This document shows, in pieces, positions 7,614-15,698 of a DNA stretch of 59,614 nucleotides (the first letter of the stretch is position 1; each line of letters begins with the position of its first letter). A program made the translations under genes and the position numbers. Source of the DNA: a bacterium UBA3756 (lineage in GTDB: Bacteria > Bacteroidota > Bacteroidia > Bacteroidales > Bacteroidaceae); assembly GCA_002371695.1 (NCBI GenBank), contig DFGG01000105.1:1-59614 (forward strand), in the 5' to 3' direction. The notes beneath the pieces are model-generated. The model did not search any database. It worked only from the letters and a program-made list of their open reading frames with translations, and had not been told where the DNA came from.

Positions 7614-9053
7614 ATGCGATTCAGTAAAACCTACCTCATACTCTTCAGCACCGTCTTCGTTGCCTTCGCTGTCGTGTTCAACACCTTCCCGCGAAGCACT
7701 TTCTCTGAATTGGAGAAGCGCGAGCTGGCAAAATTCCCGGAGTTTACCACCGAGAAGCTGCTGAACGGCACATTCACCAGTGAGGTCTCCTCGTGGTTCA
7801 GCGACAGCGAACCCTTCCGCGACCGCTTCATGTGGCTGAGCATGCAGGTGAAAGACCTTATCCGCGTGAATACAGGCGAGGAGAATGTCACTTTCCATGC
7901 TGCCGCCGATAGCGGCATAGATCCAGAGATAGCAGAAGCCCCAGACACTTTAGAGGAACTGGATTCCATAGAAAAGCCTACCGCCTCAGACCCTTATAGC
8001 TACGAGAACCATGTGACCGCCGACGAGAACGCAAAGATCGCCAATGCCGGCATCATCATCGTCGGCTCGGGCGACAAGGTGCGTGCGCTGATGGCCTACG
8101 GCGGATCTGCCAATGGCTGTACAGGCTACGCGAAGGCTGCCAACATCTACAAAGACAGCTTCCCCTCGGTGAATATCTATTGCATGGTGATTCCGACGGC
8201 TGTCGAGTTCTATTGTCCTGAAAAGGTGAAGAACCGCACCCGTCCGCAACGCCCCACCATCGACAATGTCATCCGCCATCTGGCCCCCGGTGTGAAACCG
8301 GTGGATATCTACGAGACCCTCGGCGAACATGCCGACGAAGACATCTACCTGCGCACCGATCACCACTGGGCGCCCCTCGGTGCCTTCTATGCCGCCCAGA
8401 AATTCGCGGAGGTAGCAGGCGTACCCTTCCGGCCCTTGTCAGACTATGACCGCAAGGTGGTACACGGCTATGTGGGCAGTATGTATGGTTACTCGCAGGA
8501 TATCTCCGTGAAGAACGCCCCCGAGGACTTTGTGTATTACGTGCCACGCGATGTCACCTACAGCACGACCTACATCGATTACACCATTGACGAGAACTAC
8601 CGTGTCATCGGTATGGGTCGTCCCCACAAGGGTGTGTTCTTCCACCGCTTCAAAGACGGCAGCGGTGCCGCCTACTGTACGTTCATGGGCAGCGACACAC
8701 GCATCACCCGTGTGGAGACCAGCACCCACAACGGCCGCAGGGTGCTCATCCTGAAGGACAGCTTCGGCAATGCCATACCTGGCTACCTCTTCTACTCCTT
8801 CGAACAGGTACACGTCATCGACTCACGCTATTTCACGAAGAATATGGTGGAATATGTCAGGAACAACCACATCACCGACATCCTCTTCGCCAACAACATC
8901 TTCAAGGCCTACTCCAGCGGTACCTATGCGAAGTACATCAGATACCTGACGCAGACCAACGGCCTGCAGAAACCAATTATTAAACAGATGCCAGACAGTA
9001 CGCTACAGAAGAATGTAACAAGTCAGGACTCACTTACTCCCCCTTCTTCTTAA
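7614..9053 (+). CDS. DHHW family protein (AlgJ/AlgX-like O-acetyltransferase partner)
   Basis: The protein has 479 residues from the ATG at 7614, which begins a signal-anchor (MRFSKTYLILF). The upstream ATG at 7566 would overlap the MBOAT gene by 38 bp and precede the signal sequence, so it was not used. The family name motif Asp249-His-His-Trp is present, and LKDSFGN carries the likely nucleophile Ser383, as in AlgX/AlgJ SGNH acetyltransferases. The protein probably completes periplasmic acetyl transfer from the MBOAT to a polysaccharide. Its 3' end overlaps the convergent AsmA-like gene by 20 bp. Confidence 0.88.
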   Translation: MRFSKTYLILFSTVFVAFAVVFNTFPRSTFSELEKRELAKFPEFTTEKLLNGTFTSEVSSWFSDSEPFRDRFMWLSMQVKDLIRVNTGEENVTFHAAADSGIDPEIAEAPDTLEELDSIEKPTASDPYSYENHVTADENAKIANAGIIIVGSGDKVRALMAYGGSANGCTGYAKAANIYKDSFPSVNIYCMVIPTAVEFYCPEKVKNRTRPQRPTIDNVIRHLAPGVKPVDIYETLGEHADEDIYLRTDHHWAPLGAFYAAQKFAEVAGVPFRPLSDYDRKVVHGYVGSMYGYSQDISVKNAPEDFVYYVPRDVTYSTTYIDYTIDENYRVIGMGRPHKGVFFHRFKDGSGAAYCTFMGSDTRITRVETSTHNGRRVLILKDSFGNAIPGYLFYSFEQVHVIDSRYFTKNMVEYVRNNHITDILFANNIFKAYSSGTYAKYIRYLTQTNGLQKPIIKQMPDSTLQKNVTSQDSLTPPSS

Positions 9054-11058
9054 AGAGCCGATTAAACCAAGAGCCTTTCTTGGCTGGTTTGTCAGTTGCT
9101 GACGGGTCGGAAGGCTGTTCTTTTTGGGACTGTTTCTTTACAGCTTTGTCCTCCTTGTCAGCCTTGTCAGAGTCTTTCTTTTTAAACAAATCTATCAGTT
9201 TGCCTTTCACTCTAGGTTTCACCTTGACATTGCTGACCTTATCGATATCTGTAAACGAGAAATCAAAACCCCACTTCAGACTCTTGAGATGGTCAATGCT
9301 ACCTTCTACAACTCCACCATTACTCTTGATATCGACTTTCAGTTCCTTCAACTTAATCCCCTTATAGGCAGCCTCATAGACGAAAGCATCAACCGTTCCG
9401 TAAGGCATTTTTCCACCAGTTTTCTTACGCAAGATAGCCGTACGCTTTTTGTCGATATCCACCTTGAAGTCTGCTTTCGCGCCCACGTCACCTATATCCT
9501 TCATGTTCAGCAACTTACCTAACTGAATTTTCTTTGCATCTACATGGCCGGTGATATAGTGATTAAGGTCATCGACGGTGAAATTGAAGGCCATATTGCC
9601 CACCGCCGTACCCAGTACGCCCTTGAACAGCTCGTGCTTCCAGATTACCTGGAAATCGCCCGTATAGGTAAGGTTACCCAGGTTGTCCAACTGCTTCATC
9701 ATCATCTTCTTCACAACAAACTGATTGATGATCTCCTGTTTCACCTTACCCTTAGCCACCATCTTGTTCACGTGGAAGTGGACGTTGAGCTTCTCCTTTT
9801 CCTTCAGATGGCTGATGCCGCCGACGGCTGATATCGTCAGCAGCTTGTCTGGCGTGTTCACATGAATATCCTTGAATGTGAGCGTGCTGTCGGTACCGCT
9901 GAACAGCACACTGAGTTCGAGCGGCATCTTGAAGTTCTTCAGCACTGGGGCAAAGGGCCGCGAGATATCACGCAACTCGGTCTTGCCCTTAATCACCGAC
10001 GTCCGGAACGAGAACTTCGTGCCTTTCTTCTTACTGGGCAGGATGACGGTGGCGCTGTCGAACTTCAGCACCGTGCTCTCCTGCTGGACGGTGACATTGC
10101 TGACATGAGCCACACCGTTGCTGATGCCGGCTCTCAGGCGCAGGTCCTTCACATTGAAGCCTGTCACACTGTCTCTTGCCACAAACTTCGTCAGCTGGAA
10201 GTTCACGGTATCCCGCTTCAGGTCCAGATGATTCAGCAGCAGCTCTGCATGGGCGATGACGTCTATATGACCGGCATCAAAGAAGCCTCGCTTCGGCCTG
10301 TTGGCATTCTTTCGCGGCAAGTGGTTGTCGATAGCGAAATGCAGACTGTCGAGGACGACCTGCTGGCGATCGTCTTTTCCCATGATGCCCACAGTACCGA
10401 TGCTGATGCGCCGCGTCTGCGGACCTTTCTTCGTCACGGCCTCCATCTTTCCGCTCAGATGACGGATCTTGCCCTCATGGCTTCCCGTCCAGAAACGGTC
10501 GTAGGTAAACCTGTCCATATAGAAGGTATCCGTATTGAAGACCACGTCGATCCTGCCGATCTCCGCATCCCTGACCTCAAACGTGAGCCTGCGGTCCGGG
10601 CTGTCCTTTTTCACTTCCTTTTCCTTCGTCTTGCCCTTCTTCTTGTCACGCTTGAAGGCATCGATCACAAACTGGAAGTTGCCTTCCTCCCCTTTTTGCT
10701 TGTACAGACGGGCCTTCACCCCCTCCAGACGGGCATAGGTGACCTTGACGTGATCCCTGAGGATGCCCCAACAGTCGAGATTGACGGCCAGGCGCTCCAC
10801 GTGCAGCATCTGTCGATGTTCCCGGTCCTCAACATCCAGACCATACAGCCCAACATTAAACTTCAAGAAATTGATGTTTATGCTGTCAATGCTTACCTTC
10901 GTCTGCAGTTTCTCCTCAAGCAGCTCCGTCGCATGACCCAGCATCTTCTTCTGGAAAGAACTAGAATTAAACACCAGTGTTGCGGCCAGCAGTAACACGA
11001 TTACTGCAACCAGCAATCCACCCAGGATCTTTAGCCCACGAATCACAAAACGCTTCAT
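9034..11058 (-). CDS. AsmA-like family protein, single-pass membrane anchor
   Basis: The 674-residue protein begins with KRFVIRGLKILGGLLVAVIV, a positively charged N-terminus and one transmembrane helix (about 9-29). It continues with a long, beta-rich periplasmic region containing the N-terminal AsmA-type pattern (SSSFQKKMLGHATELLEEKL) and ends in a very Lys-rich tail after about residue 615. AsmA/TamB/YhdP-type proteins are bridge-like lipid carriers or assembly factors at the Gram-negative envelope. The gene is monocistronic, with a TATCTTTG -7 element at 11077-11084. Confidence 0.8.
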   Translation of the reverse strand: MKRFVIRGLKILGGLLVAVIVLLLAATLVFNSSSFQKKMLGHATELLEEKLQTKVSIDSININFLKFNVGLYGLDVEDREHRQMLHVERLAVNLDCWGILRDHVKVTYARLEGVKARLYKQKGEEGNFQFVIDAFKRDKKKGKTKEKEVKKDSPDRRLTFEVRDAEIGRIDVVFNTDTFYMDRFTYDRFWTGSHEGKIRHLSGKMEAVTKKGPQTRRISIGTVGIMGKDDRQQVVLDSLHFAIDNHLPRKNANRPKRGFFDAGHIDVIAHAELLLNHLDLKRDTVNFQLTKFVARDSVTGFNVKDLRLRAGISNGVAHVSNVTVQQESTVLKFDSATVILPSKKKGTKFSFRTSVIKGKTELRDISRPFAPVLKNFKMPLELSVLFSGTDSTLTFKDIHVNTPDKLLTISAVGGISHLKEKEKLNVHFHVNKMVAKGKVKQEIINQFVVKKMMMKQLDNLGNLTYTGDFQVIWKHELFKGVLGTAVGNMAFNFTVDDLNHYITGHVDAKKIQLGKLLNMKDIGDVGAKADFKVDIDKKRTAILRKKTGGKMPYGTVDAFVYEAAYKGIKLKELKVDIKSNGGVVEGSIDHLKSLKWGFDFSFTDIDKVSNVKVKPRVKGKLIDLFKKKDSDKADKEDKAVKKQSQKEQPSDPSATDKPAKKGSWFNRLFKKKGE

Positions 11059-11076
11059 CTATAACCTTTTTGTTTG

Positions 11077-11114
11077 CAAAGATACGAATTATTCTCAATT
11101 ATTTTGTAACTTTG
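11077..11114. promoter_or_regulatory. Divergent promoter pair for AsmA-like gene and fur operon
   Basis: Minus-strand TATCTTTG at 11077-11084 serves the AsmA-like gene. Plus-strand TAACTTTG at 11107-11114 serves the fur operon. The two -7 elements are 22 bp apart, so the promoters overlap and may compete. Confidence 0.65.
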
Positions 11115-11142
11115 CCACCAAATTAGTATTAAAGTTTAAAAA

Positions 11143-11559
11143 ATGGACGAAGCAACCTGCGTCAGTCTGCTCGAAGAGCACGGTATCAAGCCAACTGCCA
11201 ACCGCATCGTGGTAGCCAAGGCACTGGCCAGTTCGATAAACCCGCAATCGTTGGCTGAGCTGGAACGTAAAATCGTGACTATCGACAAGTCGAACGTCTT
11301 CCGTGCCCTGACACTCTTCAAGGAGCATCATCTGGTACACACGATTGAAGGCGGTAGCGACGGCACGAAATATGAACTATGCCACAGCCATAGCCACGAA
11401 CACGATGATGACCAGCATCCCCACTTCTTCTGTGAGGTATGTCAACAGACCTACTGTCTCGAAGGGATGAAGATGCCAGCACTGGAACTGCCAGAAGAAT
11501 TCGAGGCACATACGGCCAACTACATCATCAAGGGAGTCTGTCCGCACTGTAGAAAATGA
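11143..11559 (+). CDS. Fur-family metal-responsive transcriptional regulator
   Basis: The 138-residue protein has an N-terminal winged helix (about 5-75) and a C-terminal dimerisation and metal domain. Two CxxC pairs (Cys97/Cys100 and Cys133/Cys136) form the structural zinc site. A His/Asp-rich loop at 81-94 (HSHSHEHDDDQHPH) supplies further ligands. This loop is richer in His than typical Fur, so Zur or PerR-like specificity is possible. The stop overlaps the next start (ATGA), giving a three-gene operon with a HAD phosphatase and a thioesterase. Confidence 0.9.
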   Translation: MDEATCVSLLEEHGIKPTANRIVVAKALASSINPQSLAELERKIVTIDKSNVFRALTLFKEHHLVHTIEGGSDGTKYELCHSHSHEHDDDQHPHFFCEVCQQTYCLEGMKMPALELPEEFEAHTANYIIKGVCPHCRK

Positions 11560-12260
11560 TTAATCTGAACAACATACGCGCCATCGCCTTCGATGCCGAC
11601 GACACACTTTGGGACTGTCAGTCGCACTTCGAGACCGTAGAGAATCATCTCTACCGATTGATTGCACCCTATTGTGAGGTACCCGCCAAAGAACTCTTCC
11701 AGACAGAATCAGGCAATATGGCCGACCTCGGCTATGGCTGCAAGGCTTTTACCATCTCCATCATTGAGACCGCCCTCCGCGTGGCAGGCGACCATCTGTC
11801 AGCAACGGAGCTGGCAGACCTGCTTAATGACTGCAAATCGCTGCTCCACCTGCCCGCCACCCCACTGCCAGAGGTCGAAGAGACACTTCAACGGCTTCAG
11901 GCCTACCCTTACCGACTTGTGGTCTTCACAAAAGGCGAACTGCAAGATCAGGAGAATAAGCTCAAACGCAGCGGACTGGCTAAATATTTCTCTCACGTGG
12001 AAATCACGTCAGACAAGACCGAGATGGAGTTCCAACAGCTCTGTCAGCATCTCGGCATCCTGCCCTCCCAACTGCTGATGGTGGGCAACTCGCTAAAGAG
12101 CGACATCGCCCCAGCTCTCGCTGTCGGTGCTTCAGCCATCCACATCCCCTTCCACGTCACGTGGCAATTGGAACATTTTGAGGACATCGAACATGAGCGC
12201 CTGGTCAAAATCAGCCATTTCAACGAGATTCTTCATATTCTAAACTATCATACAGCATGA
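11556..12260 (+). CDS. HAD-superfamily hydrolase (phosphatase type)
   Basis: The 234-residue protein has HAD motif I in AFDADDTLWD (nucleophile Asp13, acid/base Asp15), motif II Thr in VVFTKG, Lys in the KLKRSG region, and motif IV in MVGNSLKSDI. A helical cap lies between motifs I and II (about 25-105). It is probably a small-molecule phosphatase of unknown substrate. Translation is coupled to both neighbours by ATGA overlaps. Confidence 0.88.
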   Translation: MINLNNIRAIAFDADDTLWDCQSHFETVENHLYRLIAPYCEVPAKELFQTESGNMADLGYGCKAFTISIIETALRVAGDHLSATELADLLNDCKSLLHLPATPLPEVEETLQRLQAYPYRLVVFTKGELQDQENKLKRSGLAKYFSHVEITSDKTEMEFQQLCQHLGILPSQLLMVGNSLKSDIAPALAVGASAIHIPFHVTWQLEHFEDIEHERLVKISHFNEILHILNYHTA

Positions 12261-12655
12261 AATATATCTTTGAAGCCCGCATGGAAGTGCGTGACTATGA
12301 ATGCGACATCGAGGGTATCGTGAACAATGCCAACTATCTGCATTATGCCGAACATACCCGTCATCTGTTCCTACGCAGCCTCGGCGTCAGTTTTGCCAAG
12401 CTTCACGAACAAGGCATCGATGCCGTCGTCCACAGCATGAAACTGCAATACAAGGTCCCCTTGCGCTGCGACGATGAATTCATCTCACGTCTCAACCTGA
12501 AGAAAGACCGCTTCAAGTATATGTTCTATCAGGATATCTACCGTGCCAGTGACGAACAGCTCTGCTTCCGCGCCACTGTCGAGCTCGTATGCCTTGTCAA
12601 TGGCAAGCTCGCCAACAGTCCTGAATACGACGAAGCCTTCAAGGACTATATTTAA
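12257..12655 (+). CDS. Acyl-CoA thioesterase, 4HBT/YbgC-like hotdog fold
   Basis: The 132-residue protein is the usual size for a single hotdog domain. The catalytic-loop motif YECDIEGIVNNANYLHY has Asp17 at the position of the 4-hydroxybenzoyl-CoA thioesterase active Asp. It would hydrolyse acyl-CoA thioesters in the cytoplasm. It is the last gene of the fur operon, starting inside the HAD stop (ATGA). Its 3' end overlaps the convergent AraC-type regulator by 4 bp. Confidence 0.87.
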   Translation: MKYIFEARMEVRDYECDIEGIVNNANYLHYAEHTRHLFLRSLGVSFAKLHEQGIDAVVHSMKLQYKVPLRCDDEFISRLNLKKDRFKYMFYQDIYRASDEQLCFRATVELVCLVNGKLANSPEYDEAFKDYI

Positions 12656-15531
12656 ACTTCTCCTTTTTCCAAATACTCACTGGGTAGCATACCAAACTCC
12701 TTCTTAAACAGTTTGGTAAAGTATTTAGGTGTATTGAAGCCTACCTCCATAGAGAGTTCCGTCATCTTGATATCAGGATGCTGGCGCATAATCCGACAGG
12801 CCTCCTTCAGGCGGATGGAATTGATGAAGCTCGTGATGCTCTGTCCTGTCAGAGCACGCAACTTATTATATAAGGTAGAGGATGACACACACATGTCAGA
12901 GGCGAATTGCTCACGGTCGTAGTCGGCATCATCGAGATGCTGTTTCACACAGTCAATGGCCTTGCTTAAGAACTGCTCGTCTGGCGAATTATGCTGCTGT
13001 TCCTCGGCCTCGAGAGTCTTACGCGCACCTTCAAACTGCTTCATCACCATCATCTCACGATAGTGTAGCAATTCGCTGACACGCTGCTGCAGACGGGCCC
13101 GTCGATTCACACGGTTACGATACCACTCCTTGATACCATAGACTATGCCTCCCAGCAGACAGACATAGATCAGATAAGCCCACCACGTACGATACCAAGG
13201 TGGCAACACCCTAACCGTAATGGTATAGGGCAATTCCACCAAATGACCGTAACTGTCGGTTGCCCTCAGTTCCAGTTCGTAGGTGCCAGGAGACAAATTC
13301 TGATAAGTAGCTCTGCGGTTATCAGCACTGACGTGATGCCACTTGCTATCATATCCCTTCAGACGGTAGGCATAACGACATTGTTGTGCATTCATATAGG
13401 TGAGCAGGGAGAAACCCACAGAAAACTTGTCGACATCCGACGGGATGGTGATCTCGCGGGTGAAGAATGGCGGTTCAATACTGATACGCTGTTGCTGTTC
13501 AATAGGCAGTCGCTCGAAAAGAAGGTCACCAATCATCAATTCCATGACGGCAAGATGGATTGCTGGTTTCTGCTGCCACTTCCCGATGCAGTCTGGGGAA
13601 AAGGAAAAGAAACCAGTAGCACTACCAAAATACAACTCCTTTCCAAAACAGAAAGAGCCGTTGGAAGAGAATCGGAAATCCTCCAGTCCATCTTCCATCG
13701 TATAGCAGGTGGCCACATCCTGTTTTTCAGATGTCTTCAGACGCACCAGTCCTCTGTCCGTCGAGAGCCAGATCCAACCGTTATTATCGCCATCAATAGT
13801 ATAGATACGGCCCATCTCAATGTGGAAACGGTGATTAACGGGTTCGAACCTATCGCTATCAGCATCATAGAGGAAGAGTCCGCCACTATTAGAAATAGCC
13901 CATATCCGGTGGCTGGCATCCTCATAACAAGCTGTCGCCTCGTCAATAGGATAGTTGCCACAAGCCGAAGCATATTGGTGACACCTGATTGCTTGAGGCA
14001 ATCTCACATTGCCTTCGAGGCGGATGATACCCGCGTTCTCGGTAGCCAGCCATAGACGGTGCTGGTGGTCTTCCATGATGGCTTGGACGTTGCAATTGCT
14101 ATAATCGCATCCTTTCTCCCCCATCTTCAGCATCCGACCCTTCGTCTCAGAGAAAGCCAGTCCCACGCCAACCGTCTGTCCAACAAGCACGACACCATCT
14201 TTCAGACGATGGAAGGTATTCACATTTCCATCGCCAATGAACGGTGCAGCATTTCGAGGCAGCACCCGTGCCGTCTCCCCTTCCTTCCAAACAACAATAC
14301 CCCGCGAGCTGCCTATCCAAATCTGTCCGTCATGACGCTGTAACACCGATGAGACTGTCTGGACATCAATACCGCCAGTGCCTTTCATCTGACCAAAACC
14401 AGGAATATCGTTATTATAGAGCACATGGTCCGCCTGACGATCGTAGAGGGCCAGTCCATAAGGCTGAAGACCCAACCAGAAACGTTGGCCGTCTGCCGTA
14501 AATATCGTTTGTATGCGATTTACAGGCAGTACCTGTCCTACAGGGTTGAGATGACTATATCGGAAAGGTGATGGTTGGGTTGACAGACGTACAATACCAT
14601 TGTTACGGGTTATCACCCACAAATTGCCCTGTCCGTCAGTGAGCATGTCATAGCAGAAACTAAGCTCGGGATAGTTCTCCACCTGTGTCATATCATCAAG
14701 ATCAACACTGGTAAGACCCTCAATGCAGCAGCCCCAGATGGCATGGCTTACAGAATCTTCTACCAACTGATGGAACGTCCTGAAGTCACGCCGTCCCTCG
14801 TTTATCCTATGGATGCCGGGATTAGACTCATTCTCGGGATGGTCCAGACGGATGATACCATTCTCCCATGTGCCGATCCAAAGTCGCCCACGACTATCCA
14901 CCAGTTGAGACTGTACCGTATTGCGCTCACTCAACTGGGGATAAGCTACAAGCTTACCGCTTTTAGGGTTCAAACGGAAGAGACCGCCTTCCCATGTTCC
15001 AATATAGATATTACCTTTCTTATCTTCGGAAAAAGATCGCACACCAGCAGTCATACTGATATCTGTGAATTCGTCAGTTTCAGCATCATAGCGAGACACG
15101 CCATTAGACGTTCCTACCCAAATCGTTCCATCAGATGAAGTAAACAAAGCATCAATCATTCGCGCATTCTGGCTCCGAAGATGATAAGACCGGAACGTAT
15201 TCCTACGGCGATCGAAACATGTCAATCCGTCGCGTGTGCCAAGCCACAAACGATCTTCAGGAGCTTCTGTGATTCTGAGTACATAATTATTGGGCAGGAT
15301 ACCTGGCGAATAGGCATCGTTTCGGTAAGTCCTAAAACGGTAACCATCATAGGCACATACGCCTAAATCAGTACCTATCCACATCAACCCGTTGTGGTCA
15401 AACTTCAGACAGCGCGCCTCCTCAGCCCCCTCCACCGGAGTCTGAGACATAATTCTAAGCGTCACATGTTGTGCCAACATGGCCATGCACAGGTTCAAGG
15501 TTATAGTCAGTAATAGCACTCTTGGTTTCAT
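12652..15531 (-). CDS. Membrane-spanning AraC-type regulator with beta-propeller sensor, no kinase or receiver
   Basis: The 959-residue protein has a signal peptide (about 1-20) and then two-component-regulator propeller repeats (LWLGTRDGL, IWVGTSNGV, LWIGTWENG types). A Y_Y_Y domain ending about residue 775 follows (AYRLKGYDSKWHHV, PGTYELELRA). A transmembrane helix (WWAYLIYVCLLGGIVYGI) and a C-terminal AraC helix-turn-helix of ~100 residues complete it. Hybrid two-component proteins of gut Bacteroidota have HisKA, HATPase and receiver domains between the membrane and the HTH; here only ~70 linker residues remain. The gene is adjacent and divergent to the PUL at 15.7 kb, so it is its likely regulator. 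A TACCTTTG -7 element lies at 15552-15559. Confidence 0.88.
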   Translation of the reverse strand: MKPRVLLLTITLNLCMAMLAQHVTLRIMSQTPVEGAEEARCLKFDHNGLMWIGTDLGVCAYDGYRFRTYRNDAYSPGILPNNYVLRITEAPEDRLWLGTRDGLTCFDRRRNTFRSYHLRSQNARMIDALFTSSDGTIWVGTSNGVSRYDAETDEFTDISMTAGVRSFSEDKKGNIYIGTWEGGLFRLNPKSGKLVAYPQLSERNTVQSQLVDSRGRLWIGTWENGIIRLDHPENESNPGIHRINEGRRDFRTFHQLVEDSVSHAIWGCCIEGLTSVDLDDMTQVENYPELSFCYDMLTDGQGNLWVITRNNGIVRLSTQPSPFRYSHLNPVGQVLPVNRIQTIFTADGQRFWLGLQPYGLALYDRQADHVLYNNDIPGFGQMKGTGGIDVQTVSSVLQRHDGQIWIGSSRGIVVWKEGETARVLPRNAAPFIGDGNVNTFHRLKDGVVLVGQTVGVGLAFSETKGRMLKMGEKGCDYSNCNVQAIMEDHQHRLWLATENAGIIRLEGNVRLPQAIRCHQYASACGNYPIDEATACYEDASHRIWAISNSGGLFLYDADSDRFEPVNHRFHIEMGRIYTIDGDNNGWIWLSTDRGLVRLKTSEKQDVATCYTMEDGLEDFRFSSNGSFCFGKELYFGSATGFFSFSPDCIGKWQQKPAIHLAVMELMIGDLLFERLPIEQQQRISIEPPFFTREITIPSDVDKFSVGFSLLTYMNAQQCRYAYRLKGYDSKWHHVSADNRRATYQNLSPGTYELELRATDSYGHLVELPYTITVRVLPPWYRTWWAYLIYVCLLGGIVYGIKEWYRNRVNRRARLQQRVSELLHYREMMVMKQFEGARKTLEAEEQQHNSPDEQFLSKAIDCVKQHLDDADYDREQFASDMCVSSSTLYNKLRALTGQSITSFINSIRLKEACRIMRQHPDIKMTELSMEVGFNTPKYFTKLFKKEFGMLPSEYLEKGEV

Positions 15532-15551
15532 CGGCAGTTAATTAGCGATTG

Positions 15552-15559
15552 CAAAGGTA
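15552..15559 (-). promoter_or_regulatory. -7 element of the AraC-type regulator gene
   Basis: Minus-strand TACCTTTG, 20 bp before the ATG at 15531. It lies about 50 bp from the first PUL operator copy, leaving room for autoregulation. Confidence 0.6.
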
Positions 15560-15609
15560 AGATAAAAAGTCGAAAATAACGAAAAAGGGGCGAAAAACTT
15601 CAATTTTCA

Positions 15610-15680
15610 CGATTTGTTCCCCCAAAATCACGATGTGAAGACCTTGATTTAAATCAATTCCGCTACCTTTGCACCCAGAA
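15610..15680 (+). promoter_or_regulatory. PUL operator-promoter, copy 1 (before GH43)
   Basis: A 71-bp element contains the perfect palindrome TTGATTTAAATCAA (15644-15657) and a TACCTTTG -7 element (15664-15671) 6 bp later. The same element, 64 of 71 bases identical and with identical internal spacing, lies before susC at 17820-17890. The palindrome covers the place where a -33 box would be, as expected for an activator-dependent promoter. The likely binder is the AraC-type regulator encoded next door. Confidence 0.8.
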
Positions 15681-15698
15681 ACCATACTATAACTATAA

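Noticed and set aside
9862..10995. 377-codon plus-strand frame opposite the AsmA-like gene.
   Set aside because: It is the antisense shadow of a well-supported gene with a promoter and signal anchor; the translation has no family features.
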